The notes beneath the pieces were generated by a model. The model did not search any database and was not told where the DNA came from. It worked only from the letters and a program-made list of their open reading frames with translations. Shown piece by piece: positions 54,164 through 61,734 of a stretch of 64,000 nt of DNA. Where the stretch lies: the NCBI GenBank assembly GCA_965238305.1, contig CBDEHK010000001.1, positions 1,736,001 through 1,800,000 of the forward strand, written 5' to 3'. The DNA is from CBDCGJ01 sp965238305. GTDB lineage: Bacteria; Pseudomonadota; Alphaproteobacteria; GCA-2731375. How positions within the stretch are numbered: the stretch's first letter is position 1; each line of letters opens with the position of its first letter. A program made the position numbers and the translations under genes.

Positions 54164-54628
54164 CTAAAGTCCAAGCTCCGACAGGCCGGGATGATCGTCC
54201 GGCCGGCGTCCCAGGGACCAGCGAAACTTGCGCTCAGTCTCGTCGATCCGAAGATCGTTGATGCTCGCAAACCGCAGCCGCATGAAACCGGACTGATCAA
54301 ACTCCCAGTTCTCGTTTCCGTATGAGCGGAACCAGTTTTTGGCAATGTCATGGCACTCATAGGCAAATCGTACGGCGATCCGGTTACCAGACCAGCTCCA
54401 GAGCTCCTTGATCAGGCGATACTCTAGCTCGCCCGCCCATTTTCGGATCAGGAACTGCTCGATTTCGTCGCGGCCTGTCAGGAACTCGGCGCGATTTCGC
54501 CAATGGCTGTCGGATGTATAGGCCAGCGATATTTTTGCAGGTTCGCGGCTGTTCCATGCGTCTTCGGCCGCGCGAACTTTGGCACCGGCGGTCACTTCGG
54601 TAAAAGGCGGTAAGGGCGGACGGGTCAT
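54164..54628 (-). CDS. DUF1348/NTF2-like small protein
   Basis: 154 residues from ATG 54628, which has AAGGAG nine bases upstream; the longer frame to 54700 lacks one. The sequence RPPLPPFTEVTAGAKVRAAE, AWNSREPAKISLAYTSDSHW, RNRAEFLTGRDEIEQFLIRK, GNENWEFDQSGFMRLRFASI and NDLRID is characteristic of the DUF1348 branch of the NTF2-like (SnoaL) cone fold. These are small ligand-binding or catalytic pockets of unknown substrate. It lies between GST and flavin-reductase genes in an operon. Confidence 0.85.
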   Translation of the reverse strand: MTRPPLPPFTEVTAGAKVRAAEDAWNSREPAKISLAYTSDSHWRNRAEFLTGRDEIEQFLIRKWAGELEYRLIKELWSWSGNRIAVRFAYECHDIAKNWFRSYGNENWEFDQSGFMRLRFASINDLRIDETERKFRWSLGRRPDDHPGLSELGL

Positions 54629-54716
54629 TTCAAGGTCTCCTTCGAATGTGTATTGGAGGAATAAGCGGTCAAAAGGATGGGCGCTCGGCGTGATTGGCAC
54701 CGAGCGTTTTATCTAT

Positions 54717-55337
54717 TTAGGCAGCCAGACCCACTTTTGTGGCCTGCATGCCAACAAAACCCGGCAACGCCTCGATCCGGCGCAACAAGCCCCGGACGTT
54801 TGAATAGACATCAAGGGAGACGTTCCCTTCCGGCGCATGGGCGACGTAACTGTAGATCGCGACTTCGGCGATCGTGGGTCGGTTGCCAACAAGCCATTTG
54901 CGACCTTGGAGATGCTGCTCCAAGAAATTTAAGGCGCCCTCCGCAACGACGTTTGCCCGAACTGGGTCTAGCCCTGCACCAAAGACGGTGATTAACCTTG
55001 CGGTTGCTGGCCCAAAAGCGATTTCTCCGGCCGCGAAGGACAAGAACTTCTGTACGCCCGCCTCCAGGGCCGGATCGCTGGGCAGCCAATCCGGTGCATA
55101 TTTACGCGCAAGATACACCAGAATTGCGTTGGAATCGGAAATGATGGTTTCACCGTCTTCGATAACTGGAACTTGGCCAGCAGGGTTGAGCGTTAGGAAC
55201 GGCTCTTTTTTGTGCTCACCGGCAACAAGATCCACATTGATCAGTTGATGGCGGATGCCGGCAAGGCCAGCAAACAGCTCAACTCGATGGGAATGGCCGG
55301 AAAGTGCGTGGCGGTGAATTCGGATTACGTTCGACAT
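54717..55337 (-). CDS. Glutathione S-transferase
   Basis: 206 residues. The N-terminal thioredoxin fold has Ser in HALSGHSHRVELF at the catalytic position, the cis-Pro strand NPAGQVPVIEDGETIISDSN (glutathione gamma-glutamyl site DSN), and LVYLARKYAPDWLP. The GST_C helical domain contains WLVGNRPTIAEVAIYSYVAH. It probably conjugates or reduces an electrophile with glutathione. It is the first gene of the operon, divergent from a LysR gene across a perfect 19-bp inverted repeat that is the likely operator. Confidence 0.9.
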   Translation of the reverse strand: MSNVIRIHRHALSGHSHRVELFAGLAGIRHQLINVDLVAGEHKKEPFLTLNPAGQVPVIEDGETIISDSNAILVYLARKYAPDWLPSDPALEAGVQKFLSFAAGEIAFGPATARLITVFGAGLDPVRANVVAEGALNFLEQHLQGRKWLVGNRPTIAEVAIYSYVAHAPEGNVSLDVYSNVRGLLRRIEALPGFVGMQATKVGLAA

Positions 55338-55441
55338 GGTAGGTTCCTATTTTGCAAAAGTTAGTGTGAAACGACCGAGTGAAAAATCCCTGGGCCCGTT
55401 GATTGCAATATGGCGCATATCCTTGATGAAGATAATAACCC

Positions 55442-55490
55442 GTATTGTTCAAACATTATGAATGATTTATACATAATGTTTGAACAATAC
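55442..55490. promoter_or_regulatory. Perfect 19-bp inverted repeat, probable LysR operator
   Basis: The arm GTATTGTTCAAACATTATG (55442-55460) and its exact reverse complement (55472-55490) flank an 11-base spacer. It lies in the 171-base gap between the GST gene (minus) and the LysR gene (plus). Such a long perfect dyad is well suited to bind a LysR tetramer and control both directions. Confidence 0.85.
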
Positions 55491-55508
55491 ATTTGACGGG
55501 AAACTTAG

Positions 55509-56399
55509 ATGGACAAGTTTGAAACCATGCGCGCATTCACCGCTGTCGCGCAGGAAGGATCCTTCACTGCGGCCGGGCGCCGGCTCGGAGCCTCGACCAA
55601 GCTTGTCAGCAAATATGTCCAACAATTGGAAGCGATGCTCGAAACGCAGCTCTTTAACCGGACTACGCGCAGTGTCGTATTGACCGATGTAGGGGCGGCT
55701 TATCTCGAACGTTGCCGTCCAATCCTGGAGCAGGTGGACGAGCTCGAGGCACTCGTTCAGGAACGTCAGACATCGCTTGCTGGGCCGATCCGCATCACCG
55801 CGCCGACGGCCTTCGGCAGCACGAAACTCACGGCCGCCCTTGCCCCGTTTATGTCAACCCATCGTGCGGTGGAAATTGATTTGAAACTCTCGGACAGTAG
55901 AGTTGCCTTAGTAGAAGAAGGCTTCGATTTGGCGATCAGGATTGGGACCCTACGTGACTCGACCCTGATAGCGAAAAAACTCGCGGACATGCCGCTCATT
56001 GTTTGCGCGGCACCAGATTATTTGGACAAACACGGCCGGCCGGACAACCCAAAGGCGCTGGCGACCCACGATTGCCTGATCGAAGCCAATCAAATGGATG
56101 CAACTAACTGGCGTTTCCGTTCCGATCACGTTGACATCGCTGTCCGGGTCCAGGGAACATTCCACGCCAATTCGCCCGGCGCGGTTGCTCAGATGGCAAT
56201 CAGCGGCCTCGGCGTCGCACGCTGTCCGCGTTATGTAGTTGAAACTGGACTCAAGGGCGGCAGTTTGGAACAATTGTTATCCGACTACCGTACGGATGAA
56301 TATGGTCTCTATGCGCTCTATCCACAAAACCGACATTTGACGGCACGGGTCAGGGCACTCATCGATCATCTGGTACGATATCTCGGACCGCAAAGGTAA
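55509..56399 (+). CDS. LysR-family transcriptional regulator
   Basis: 296 residues. The N-terminal winged helix-turn-helix (about 3-62) reads MRAFTAVAQEGSFTAAGRRL and ASTKLVSKYVQQLEAMLETQ with LFNRTTRSVVLTDVG. The effector-binding PBP-like domain follows (about 88-296, IRITAPTAFGSTKLTAALAP, LIVCAAPDYLDKHGRPDNPK). It belongs to the subgroup that usually controls a divergent oxidoreductase or GST operon. It is divergent from the GST gene across the 19-bp palindrome, implying control of that operon and of itself. Confidence 0.93.
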   Translation: MDKFETMRAFTAVAQEGSFTAAGRRLGASTKLVSKYVQQLEAMLETQLFNRTTRSVVLTDVGAAYLERCRPILEQVDELEALVQERQTSLAGPIRITAPTAFGSTKLTAALAPFMSTHRAVEIDLKLSDSRVALVEEGFDLAIRIGTLRDSTLIAKKLADMPLIVCAAPDYLDKHGRPDNPKALATHDCLIEANQMDATNWRFRSDHVDIAVRVQGTFHANSPGAVAQMAISGLGVARCPRYVVETGLKGGSLEQLLSDYRTDEYGLYALYPQNRHLTARVRALIDHLVRYLGPQR

Positions 56400-56780
56400 A
56401 TGTTCGCTTTGGTTTTGTCATCTGACACCTTCTCGCGATCAATAGCGCTTATTCTTGGTGTCCCCTGAAACCGAGCAAGACCAGGTGCCACGAGCAGGCG
56501 TTTGCCGGCCCAGCAGCGTTCAGTTGACCATGGACTGGTACAGCCATTTGTTTAATCGGACGATCATCAAAGCGCCATGAATGACATAGCGGAAGCGATA
56601 TTTGATTGAAACATCCATCGTAATTGCCCGATGATCGGAAGGAATTGTAATTAAATGAGGCGATAGGAAATGCTTGGTAATCAAACCTACATCCGGCCTG
56701 ACTGACACATGAATTGCATATGGTCAAACTCAGGTCGTTGAATTCATTGTTATAATCGTCTGAAGTACTAAGCAATATAA

Positions 56781-56818
56781 TCTGAAGGTCATAGGTTCAA
56801 ATCCTACCCCCGCAACCA
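56781..56818 (+). repeat. tRNA-fMet 3' fragment, copy 2 (candidate att site)
   Basis: The last 38 bases of an alphaproteobacterial initiator tRNA: TCTGAAGGTCATA (anticodon-stem 3' side and variable loop), then the T-arm and acceptor strand ending CGCAACCA. The preceding bases (AGCAATATAA) do not form the rest of a tRNA, so no functional tRNA is present. The final 25 bases (56794-56818) are identical to 8550-8574. Unlike copy 1, it is followed directly by a terminator, as an original tRNA locus would be. Confidence 0.8.
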
Positions 56819-56826
56819 GAACAATC

Positions 56827-56855
56827 AAACCCCCCTGGCGGGTTTTGTTGTTTTT
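56827..56855 (+). terminator. Intrinsic terminator after the tRNA fragment
   Basis: The stem AAACCC (56827-56832)/GGGTTT (56840-56845), with loop CCCTGGC, is followed by a T-rich tail (TGTTGTTTTT). It starts nine bases after the tRNA CCA end, the usual distance for a native tRNA terminator. Confidence 0.7.
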
Positions 56856-57201
56856 GCTGTGTGGTTATGACCTGAACTTATGTTCATGAAGGTTGGGAGA
56901 ACGAGGGAGCCATGCGATCCGATGCTGATCGCCGACATCGGCGGCCGTTCGGAAATGTATTACGATGAAATAGCCAACCAACCCGGCAGTTCCTAACTCA
57001 ACAATCCAGAGATCCAAGCAGACATGGTGATCTTTTGCCAACTCTCGCGACGACAAGCGGTTGTTTCGATCAGCGCCATGGGACTGTCACTCATCGGAAA
57101 TCAGTGCCCAATAAGCCATCGACGGCAACGATCCGAAACAGGAAAAAATCTCTCTGCGAACACCGCCTGATTGGATATGGTCATGAACAGGAGAACCGAA
57201 C

Positions 57202-58080
57202 ATGTCTGAGACAGAACATTATGTGACGAACTTAAGTTGTTGGTCCGGTCCAGTGACGGTGTCACGCCTAGATGGCGGCATTTCCAACGATAATTTTCTG
57301 GTCGATGACGGCGCCAGAAAATTTGTTGCCCGCATCAATGGCGATGTTCCCGATCATGGCGTCACCCGCTTGAACGACTATAATTGCAACCGCGCCGCCG
57401 CCGCGACCGGTATCGCACCGAAGGTATATCACCATGGCGAACGGGCACTTGTCGTTGACTATGTCGAAAGTCGTACGCTCGAAGCAGCGGATGTTCGCGA
57501 TGACTTCTGGCTGGAAAATATTCTTGACCTCGTCAAACGCACCCATCATGACGCCTTTCGTAATTTGCGGGGACCGGTTAACGCCTTTTGGCCGTTTCGA
57601 ATTTGCCGCGACTATGCCTTTTTCCTGGCCGAGAACGACAGTCGAATGAACCCGGAACTCACCGACATTCGCGCGCGCAATGATGCCTTGGAAGCGGCGA
57701 TCGGACCTATCGATCTGGTTTTGGGACATAACGATCTGTTGGCCGCCAATTTTCTTGATGACGGCGAACGGCTCTGGCTGATCGATTGGGAACATGCCGG
57801 CTTATCCAGTCCGCTTTTTGATTTGGCTAATCTGGCATCCAACAACGAACTGTCGGCAAAACAACAGGAATGGCTGCTGGAAGCCTATTTTGACAAGACG
57901 GTGAATGATGAACTTCGTTACCGCTTTCAAGCCATGAATTGTGCTTCGGCCTTACGCGAGGCCATGTGGAGCATGGTTTCCGAACATTTGTCGCCGCTCG
58001 ATATCGACTATGTTGCTTATGCGGACAACTATTATGGGCGCTTCAACCAAGCTTTTGCAGCTTGGCAGCAACTCCGCTAG
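57202..58080 (+). CDS. Choline/ethanolamine-kinase-like phosphotransferase
   Basis: 292 residues; AGGAG upstream of ATG 57202. Protein-kinase-like APH/choline kinase fold: RLDGGISNDNFLV (nucleotide loop), FVARINGD (Lys/Arg strand), ALVVDYVESRTL (hinge), catalytic loop LVLGHNDLLAANFLDDG with Asp and Asn, and metal-binding Asp in LWLIDWEHAGLSSPLFDLAN. It would phosphorylate choline, ethanolamine or a related amino alcohol with ATP. Next to phosphonate and dimethylglycine-type enzymes, it fits aminoalcohol/aminophosphonate metabolism (inference). Its 3' end overlaps the convergent phnW gene by 38 bases. Confidence 0.83.
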   Translation: MSETEHYVTNLSCWSGPVTVSRLDGGISNDNFLVDDGARKFVARINGDVPDHGVTRLNDYNCNRAAAATGIAPKVYHHGERALVVDYVESRTLEAADVRDDFWLENILDLVKRTHHDAFRNLRGPVNAFWPFRICRDYAFFLAENDSRMNPELTDIRARNDALEAAIGPIDLVLGHNDLLAANFLDDGERLWLIDWEHAGLSSPLFDLANLASNNELSAKQQEWLLEAYFDKTVNDELRYRFQAMNCASALREAMWSMVSEHLSPLDIDYVAYADNYYGRFNQAFAAWQQLR

Positions 58081-59230
58081 CCGTCCCGCGATTGCGGACG
58101 CCCATGGTGACACAAGCGTCATCGATAGCTGCAATGACGCCGCGCATGATGTTTTCATCCAGTTGCCCGATACAGCCGATGCGGAAACTTTCCGCTTCCG
58201 TCAGTTTGCCGGGATAGATCAGATATCCCCTGGCTTTGATTTCGTCGTAGAAGCACTTGAAATCGAAATTTTTGTCCGCCGGGGCAAAAAAAGTCGTGAT
58301 GATCGGCGATAACCATCGCTCTTCCAGTAGGGTTTCAAATCCAAGCTCGCGCATACCGCTCACCAATATATCGCGATTGCGGCTATATCGGGCTAAGCGT
58401 CCGGCGACGCCGCCTTCTTCTTCGTGTTGATGCAACGCTTCAAGGAAGGCCACAACCGTATGGGTTGGCGGCGTAAATCGCCACTGACCGGTTCGGTTCA
58501 TATGGCTCCATTGCTCATGCACATCAAGGCTGAGTGAATGACTATTTCCTTTCGCGGCCTCCAGCGCTTTTTTCGTCGCCACAATGAATCCAAACCCGGG
58601 CACCCCTTCGATGCATTTGTTGGCTGACGAGACCATCACTTCAAACGGGATATCTCGCACGCTAAGCGGCACCGCACCGAAGGCGCTCATGGAATCGACA
58701 ATCAGATTGCGATCCGCTGCATGGGTCGCATCGGCAATGCCTTGCAACGGATTTAGGATGCCGGAACTGGTTTCGCAATGCACTGCAACCACGTGGGTGA
58801 TCTCAGGATCAGCAGCCAAAATATCCGCGACTTCGTTCGGCAGCGGCGGCAGATAATCGCCTTTGTCGAGGACAGCATAATCACGGCCCAAATAGTCGAG
58901 GGTTTTGGCGGCGCGCTGGCCGTAAGCGCCGTTCATCAAAACCAGCGCTTTACCATCAGGCGGAATAAAACTGCCCAAGGCCGCTTCGATCGCAAAAGTG
59001 CCGCTGCCCTGTATTGGCACGCAGTCGTAATTATCGCCACCATCGCAGAGTGCGATCAGACGCCGGCGAATTTCCGCTGTCACGCCCTTAAAAGACGCAT
59101 CCCAAGAGCCCCAGTCGCGCAACATCGCCTGTTTGGTGCGCGACGATGTGGTCAGGGGCCCAGGCGTCAAAAGATACGCATCTGGAACGTCAATCATGCT
59201 TTCGTCGACATTTTCAACTTGTACACTCAT
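58043..59230 (-). CDS. phnW: 2-aminoethylphosphonate-pyruvate transaminase
   Basis: 395 residues. Class V PLP aminotransferase with the PhnW pattern throughout: YLLTPGPLTTSSRTKQAMLR, DYDCVPIQGSGTFAIEAALG-like stretch (about 68-86), VHCETSSGILNPL, IVDSMSAFGAVPL, Schiff-base Lys205 in SSANKCIEGVPGFGF, RGYLIYPGKLT and FRIGCIGQL. It converts 2-aminoethylphosphonate and pyruvate to phosphonoacetaldehyde and alanine. It is downstream of the PbfA-like gene (91-base gap with a possible regulator site). No phosphonatase (PhnX) or dehydrogenase (PhnY) gene is in the window, and the phosphonoacetate hydrolase here is a pseudogene, so the next step must be encoded elsewhere. Confidence 0.93.
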   Translation of the reverse strand: MSVQVENVDESMIDVPDAYLLTPGPLTTSSRTKQAMLRDWGSWDASFKGVTAEIRRRLIALCDGGDNYDCVPIQGSGTFAIEAALGSFIPPDGKALVLMNGAYGQRAAKTLDYLGRDYAVLDKGDYLPPLPNEVADILAADPEITHVVAVHCETSSGILNPLQGIADATHAADRNLIVDSMSAFGAVPLSVRDIPFEVMVSSANKCIEGVPGFGFIVATKKALEAAKGNSHSLSLDVHEQWSHMNRTGQWRFTPPTHTVVAFLEALHQHEEEGGVAGRLARYSRNRDILVSGMRELGFETLLEERWLSPIITTFFAPADKNFDFKCFYDEIKARGYLIYPGKLTEAESFRIGCIGQLDENIMRGVIAAIDDACVTMGVRNRGTASGVAAKLQKLG

Positions 59231-59282
59231 CGCATTTGTCCCATCGCCGGAGATATGCCGGCCATTTAGTGATGTTACAAAA

Positions 59283-59292
59283 CATAAGTCAA
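59283..59292. promoter_or_regulatory. CATAAGTCAA box upstream of phnW
   Basis: It matches 9 of 10 positions of the CATAAGTAAA arms found between the PbfA-like and LysR genes. It lies 53 bases upstream of the phnW start, in the gap between the two phosphonate genes. A possible extra LysR half-site. Confidence 0.35.
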
Positions 59293-59321
59293 ATCGCTAA
59301 TTCGGATGTGTACTATATGAA

Positions 59322-60725
59322 TTACTTATGGAATGAAATGGCCTTGATTGCACCCTCAACAATATCGAGCGCGGCGTCCATTTGTTCAATATCGGTCACG
59401 AGTGGCGGTGTCAGGGTCAGCACATTCCCCATGCTGGTCTTGAAACTAAGGCCGTCGTCCAAGGCCCGGTAAAGCACTTCCTCGGCGGCGTCAGCGGCTA
59501 CATGTTTATTATCGCGGTCGACCACCAGTTCGATCCCAAGTAAAAAACCAATACCGCGGACGTCACCGATAATAGCGTAGCGCGACTTCATCTCCTGCAA
59601 CCGAGCCAGCGCGCGGGCGCCAATTGTCGCGGCGTTTTCAACCAGGTTTTCGTCCTCGATAATCTCGATCGTAGTCAGCGCCGCCCGCGTTGTTACCGGG
59701 TTTTTTTCATGGGTATAATGGCCGATGGCAAAATTACCGGCGCGATCAAGTTCGGGCCGGCAAAGCATGGCCGATATGGGCAGGATGCCGCCGCCCAATG
59801 CTTTCCCCAGGACCAGAATATCCGGCACGACTGCGTCATGGTCACAGGCAAACATGCTTCCGGTTTTACCAAGTCCGGTCGGAATCTCATCGAATATCAA
59901 CAAGGCACCATGATCGTCGCAAGCTTGGCGAACCGCTGACCAAAATCCTGGCGGCGGTAGGTAGGGAACCGCCCGCATCGGCTCGGCAACAACGGCGGCA
60001 ACGTCGCCCTCTTTCTCCAGCACGTAGCGCACCATGTTTGCACACGCGAGCTTGCAGACCTCGAGCGGCGGATTGCCGTCCGCATCGACATCATATCCAT
60101 AAGGGCAATGATAACAGGCAAAAGGCGCGACATGCTCCGCCCCCGTCAAAAGCGGGCCGATGGCGCCGCCACGAAACATCTGCTCTCCGCCGACACTTGC
60201 GGCGCCGAAACCGGCGCCATGGAAAGCATCCCAAAATGATAAGGTCTTGAAGCGACCGGTCGCGGTCCGGGCGACTTTCAAAGCGATTTCGATCGCGTCC
60301 GAACCACCAGTTGCGAACAATACTTTATTCAGTGTTCCCGGTGATATTTGGCTTAGTTTTTCCGCCAGTTCGACGGCTGTTTCACTAGCGAAACGGCGCG
60401 GGGCAAAACACAGTTCATCCATTTGTTTAATGATCGCCGCCTTCAAGCGGGGATGACCATAACCGATGTGATGCACGTTGTTGCCGTGAAAATCCATGTA
60501 GCGGCGGCCATCCATATCCTCGATATGAATCCCTTCGGCCTTTTTTATCGCCGATAGGCAGGGGGTTGAAACCGATTGATGGAGAAAAACTTTAGCGTCG
60601 CGCTGCAGGACGGTTTCGGTTGCAGCAGAAATATTCGCTTTCGACCAAGCCCGTCGTCGCGGTGACGTATTGACGTCACCTTCGGCTTGGCTGGGCGCGT
60701 TTAGTTTTTGCTCATTCTTGTTCAT
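59322..60725 (-). CDS. pbfA: Class III aminotransferase-fold enzyme, PbfA-like 1-hydroxy-2-aminoethylphosphonate ammonia-lyase
   Basis: 467 residues. Fold-type I PLP enzyme of the class III group: GIHIEDMDGRRYMDFHGNNV, HHIGYGHPRL, ATGGSDAIEIALKVAR, FWDAFHGAGFGAASVGG, LLIFDEIPTGLGKTG, Schiff-base Lys308 in LVLGKALGGGILP, and THEKNPVTTRAAL. The FHGNNVHHIGYGHP stretch and direct linkage to phnW are what I associate with PbfA. That enzyme eliminates ammonia from (R)-1-hydroxy-2-aminoethylphosphonate to give phosphonoacetaldehyde, which feeds the PhnW pathway. An ordinary omega-aminotransferase cannot be excluded. It is divergent from a LysR gene with inverted CATAAGTAAA boxes between them. Confidence 0.75.
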   Translation of the reverse strand: MNKNEQKLNAPSQAEGDVNTSPRRRAWSKANISAATETVLQRDAKVFLHQSVSTPCLSAIKKAEGIHIEDMDGRRYMDFHGNNVHHIGYGHPRLKAAIIKQMDELCFAPRRFASETAVELAEKLSQISPGTLNKVLFATGGSDAIEIALKVARTATGRFKTLSFWDAFHGAGFGAASVGGEQMFRGGAIGPLLTGAEHVAPFACYHCPYGYDVDADGNPPLEVCKLACANMVRYVLEKEGDVAAVVAEPMRAVPYLPPPGFWSAVRQACDDHGALLIFDEIPTGLGKTGSMFACDHDAVVPDILVLGKALGGGILPISAMLCRPELDRAGNFAIGHYTHEKNPVTTRAALTTIEIIEDENLVENAATIGARALARLQEMKSRYAIIGDVRGIGFLLGIELVVDRDNKHVAADAAEEVLYRALDDGLSFKTSMGNVLTLTPPLVTDIEQMDAALDIVEGAIKAISFHK

Positions 60726-60755
60726 GGTGTTTTTCCTTGCCGCTTTCCTCGGGAG

Positions 60756-60810
60756 TACTTAATCATAAGTAAATTGTCTTATTCCGCCTTAACTAGGAGT
60801 TTTACTTATG
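60756..60810. promoter_or_regulatory. Inverted CATAAGTAAA boxes, probable LysR operator
   Basis: CATAAGTAAA at 60764-60773 and its exact reverse complement TTTACTTATG at 60801-60810 lie in the PbfA/LysR divergent gap. The right arm covers the ATG of the LysR gene. The left arm also belongs to a smaller dyad TACTTA-ATCA-TAAGTA (60756-60771). This fits autorepression plus control of the phosphonate genes. Confidence 0.6.
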
Positions 60811-61674
60811 TATGCCTCGCAGCTACGGGCTTTTCATGCCGTTGCCACCTATGGCGGATTTACTAAAGCAGCGGAAAAACTCGGCCTGACGCAGCCGGGA
60901 TTGTCCGATCATGTCCGCAAGCTGGAACGTCAGTTTGATGTTGAATTGTTTCACCGCCATAAACGCAGCGTCAATTTGACGGTGTTGGGCAGGCAACTTT
61001 TCGACATAACCCGTCGCCAGTTTGAGATGGAAGACGAGGCGATAAAACTGCTGCAGGAAAGCAAAGCGCTGGAGTTTGGCACCCTGAGGATCGCCGGCGG
61101 CGCCCCGCTTCATATTGTGCATCTCATTCTTTCCTTTCGAAAGAAATATCCCGGCATCCGGGTGACCATGACCCAGGGTAATTCCGACGAAGTGTTGAGC
61201 CAGCTTTTCGAATACCGCGCCGATATCGGTGAAATGGGACAAGCGCCGGATGACGACCGTTTGCTGGTAATCCCCTTGCGGACCGACCCGATTGTCGCTT
61301 TTGTGCCGAAACAACATGTCTGGGCGAAACGGCGGAAAATTTCTCTGGTTGAGCTGAGCAAGGAGCCGCTGGTGCTGCGCGAACATGGCTCAACGACCCG
61401 ACAATTGGTGGAAGACGAATTTAATCGCCTCGGCGTGACGCCGCAACTTGTGATGGAAGTAGAAGGCCGTGACGCGGCCCGCGAAGCCGTCGCCGCTGGA
61501 CTTGGTGTCGGCATCGTCTCCAAACCCGAATTCGGCCACGATACCCGCCTGGTGGTAATCCCTTTAAGTGATTGCAAGGTGGACATGACAGAATCTCTGG
61601 TTTGCCTAAAAGAACGCGCCGATCTTCGCCTCATCGCCGCGTTCTTGGCGCAAGCAAAAAATCATCTGGCGTAG
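60808..61674 (+). CDS. LysR-family regulator of the phosphonate cluster
   Basis: 288 residues; AGGAG precedes ATG 60808. The N-terminal helix-turn-helix reads LRAFHAVATYGGFTKAAEKL and GLTQPGLSDHVRKLERQFDV with ELFHRHKRSVNLTVLGRQLF. The effector domain is about 92-285 (GTLRIAGGAPLHIVHLILSF, VAAGLGVGIVSKPEFG). LysR genes next to phnW are commonly the regulators of aminoethylphosphonate use, responding to the substrate rather than to phosphate. It is divergent from the PbfA-like gene and converges with the FAD/GcvT dehydrogenase gene, and it carries a putative operator arm over its own start codon. Confidence 0.92.
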   Translation: MYASQLRAFHAVATYGGFTKAAEKLGLTQPGLSDHVRKLERQFDVELFHRHKRSVNLTVLGRQLFDITRRQFEMEDEAIKLLQESKALEFGTLRIAGGAPLHIVHLILSFRKKYPGIRVTMTQGNSDEVLSQLFEYRADIGEMGQAPDDDRLLVIPLRTDPIVAFVPKQHVWAKRRKISLVELSKEPLVLREHGSTTRQLVEDEFNRLGVTPQLVMEVEGRDAAREAVAAGLGVGIVSKPEFGHDTRLVVIPLSDCKVDMTESLVCLKERADLRLIAAFLAQAKNHLA

Positions 61675-61734
61675 CTTCGGATCGTTGCGGTAATCAGTCT
61701 TGTGTGTTTGGCGTAGACCATCATTTTAACTCGG

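Larger units (their letters stand above)
56400..57201. other. Intergenic stretch carrying the second tRNA fragment
   Basis: About 800 bases with no supported protein gene. It contains the tRNA-fMet 3' fragment (56781-56818) and a terminator (56827-56855). AGGAG before 57202 serves the choline-kinase-like gene. Confidence 0.5.

Noticed and set aside
56449..56775. 108-codon minus frame near the tRNA fragment
   Set aside because: No motif; it ends in tRNA-derived DNA and lacks a ribosome binding site.
60823..61386. 187-codon minus frame opposite the LysR gene
   Set aside because: Antisense shadow of a clear helix-turn-helix regulator.
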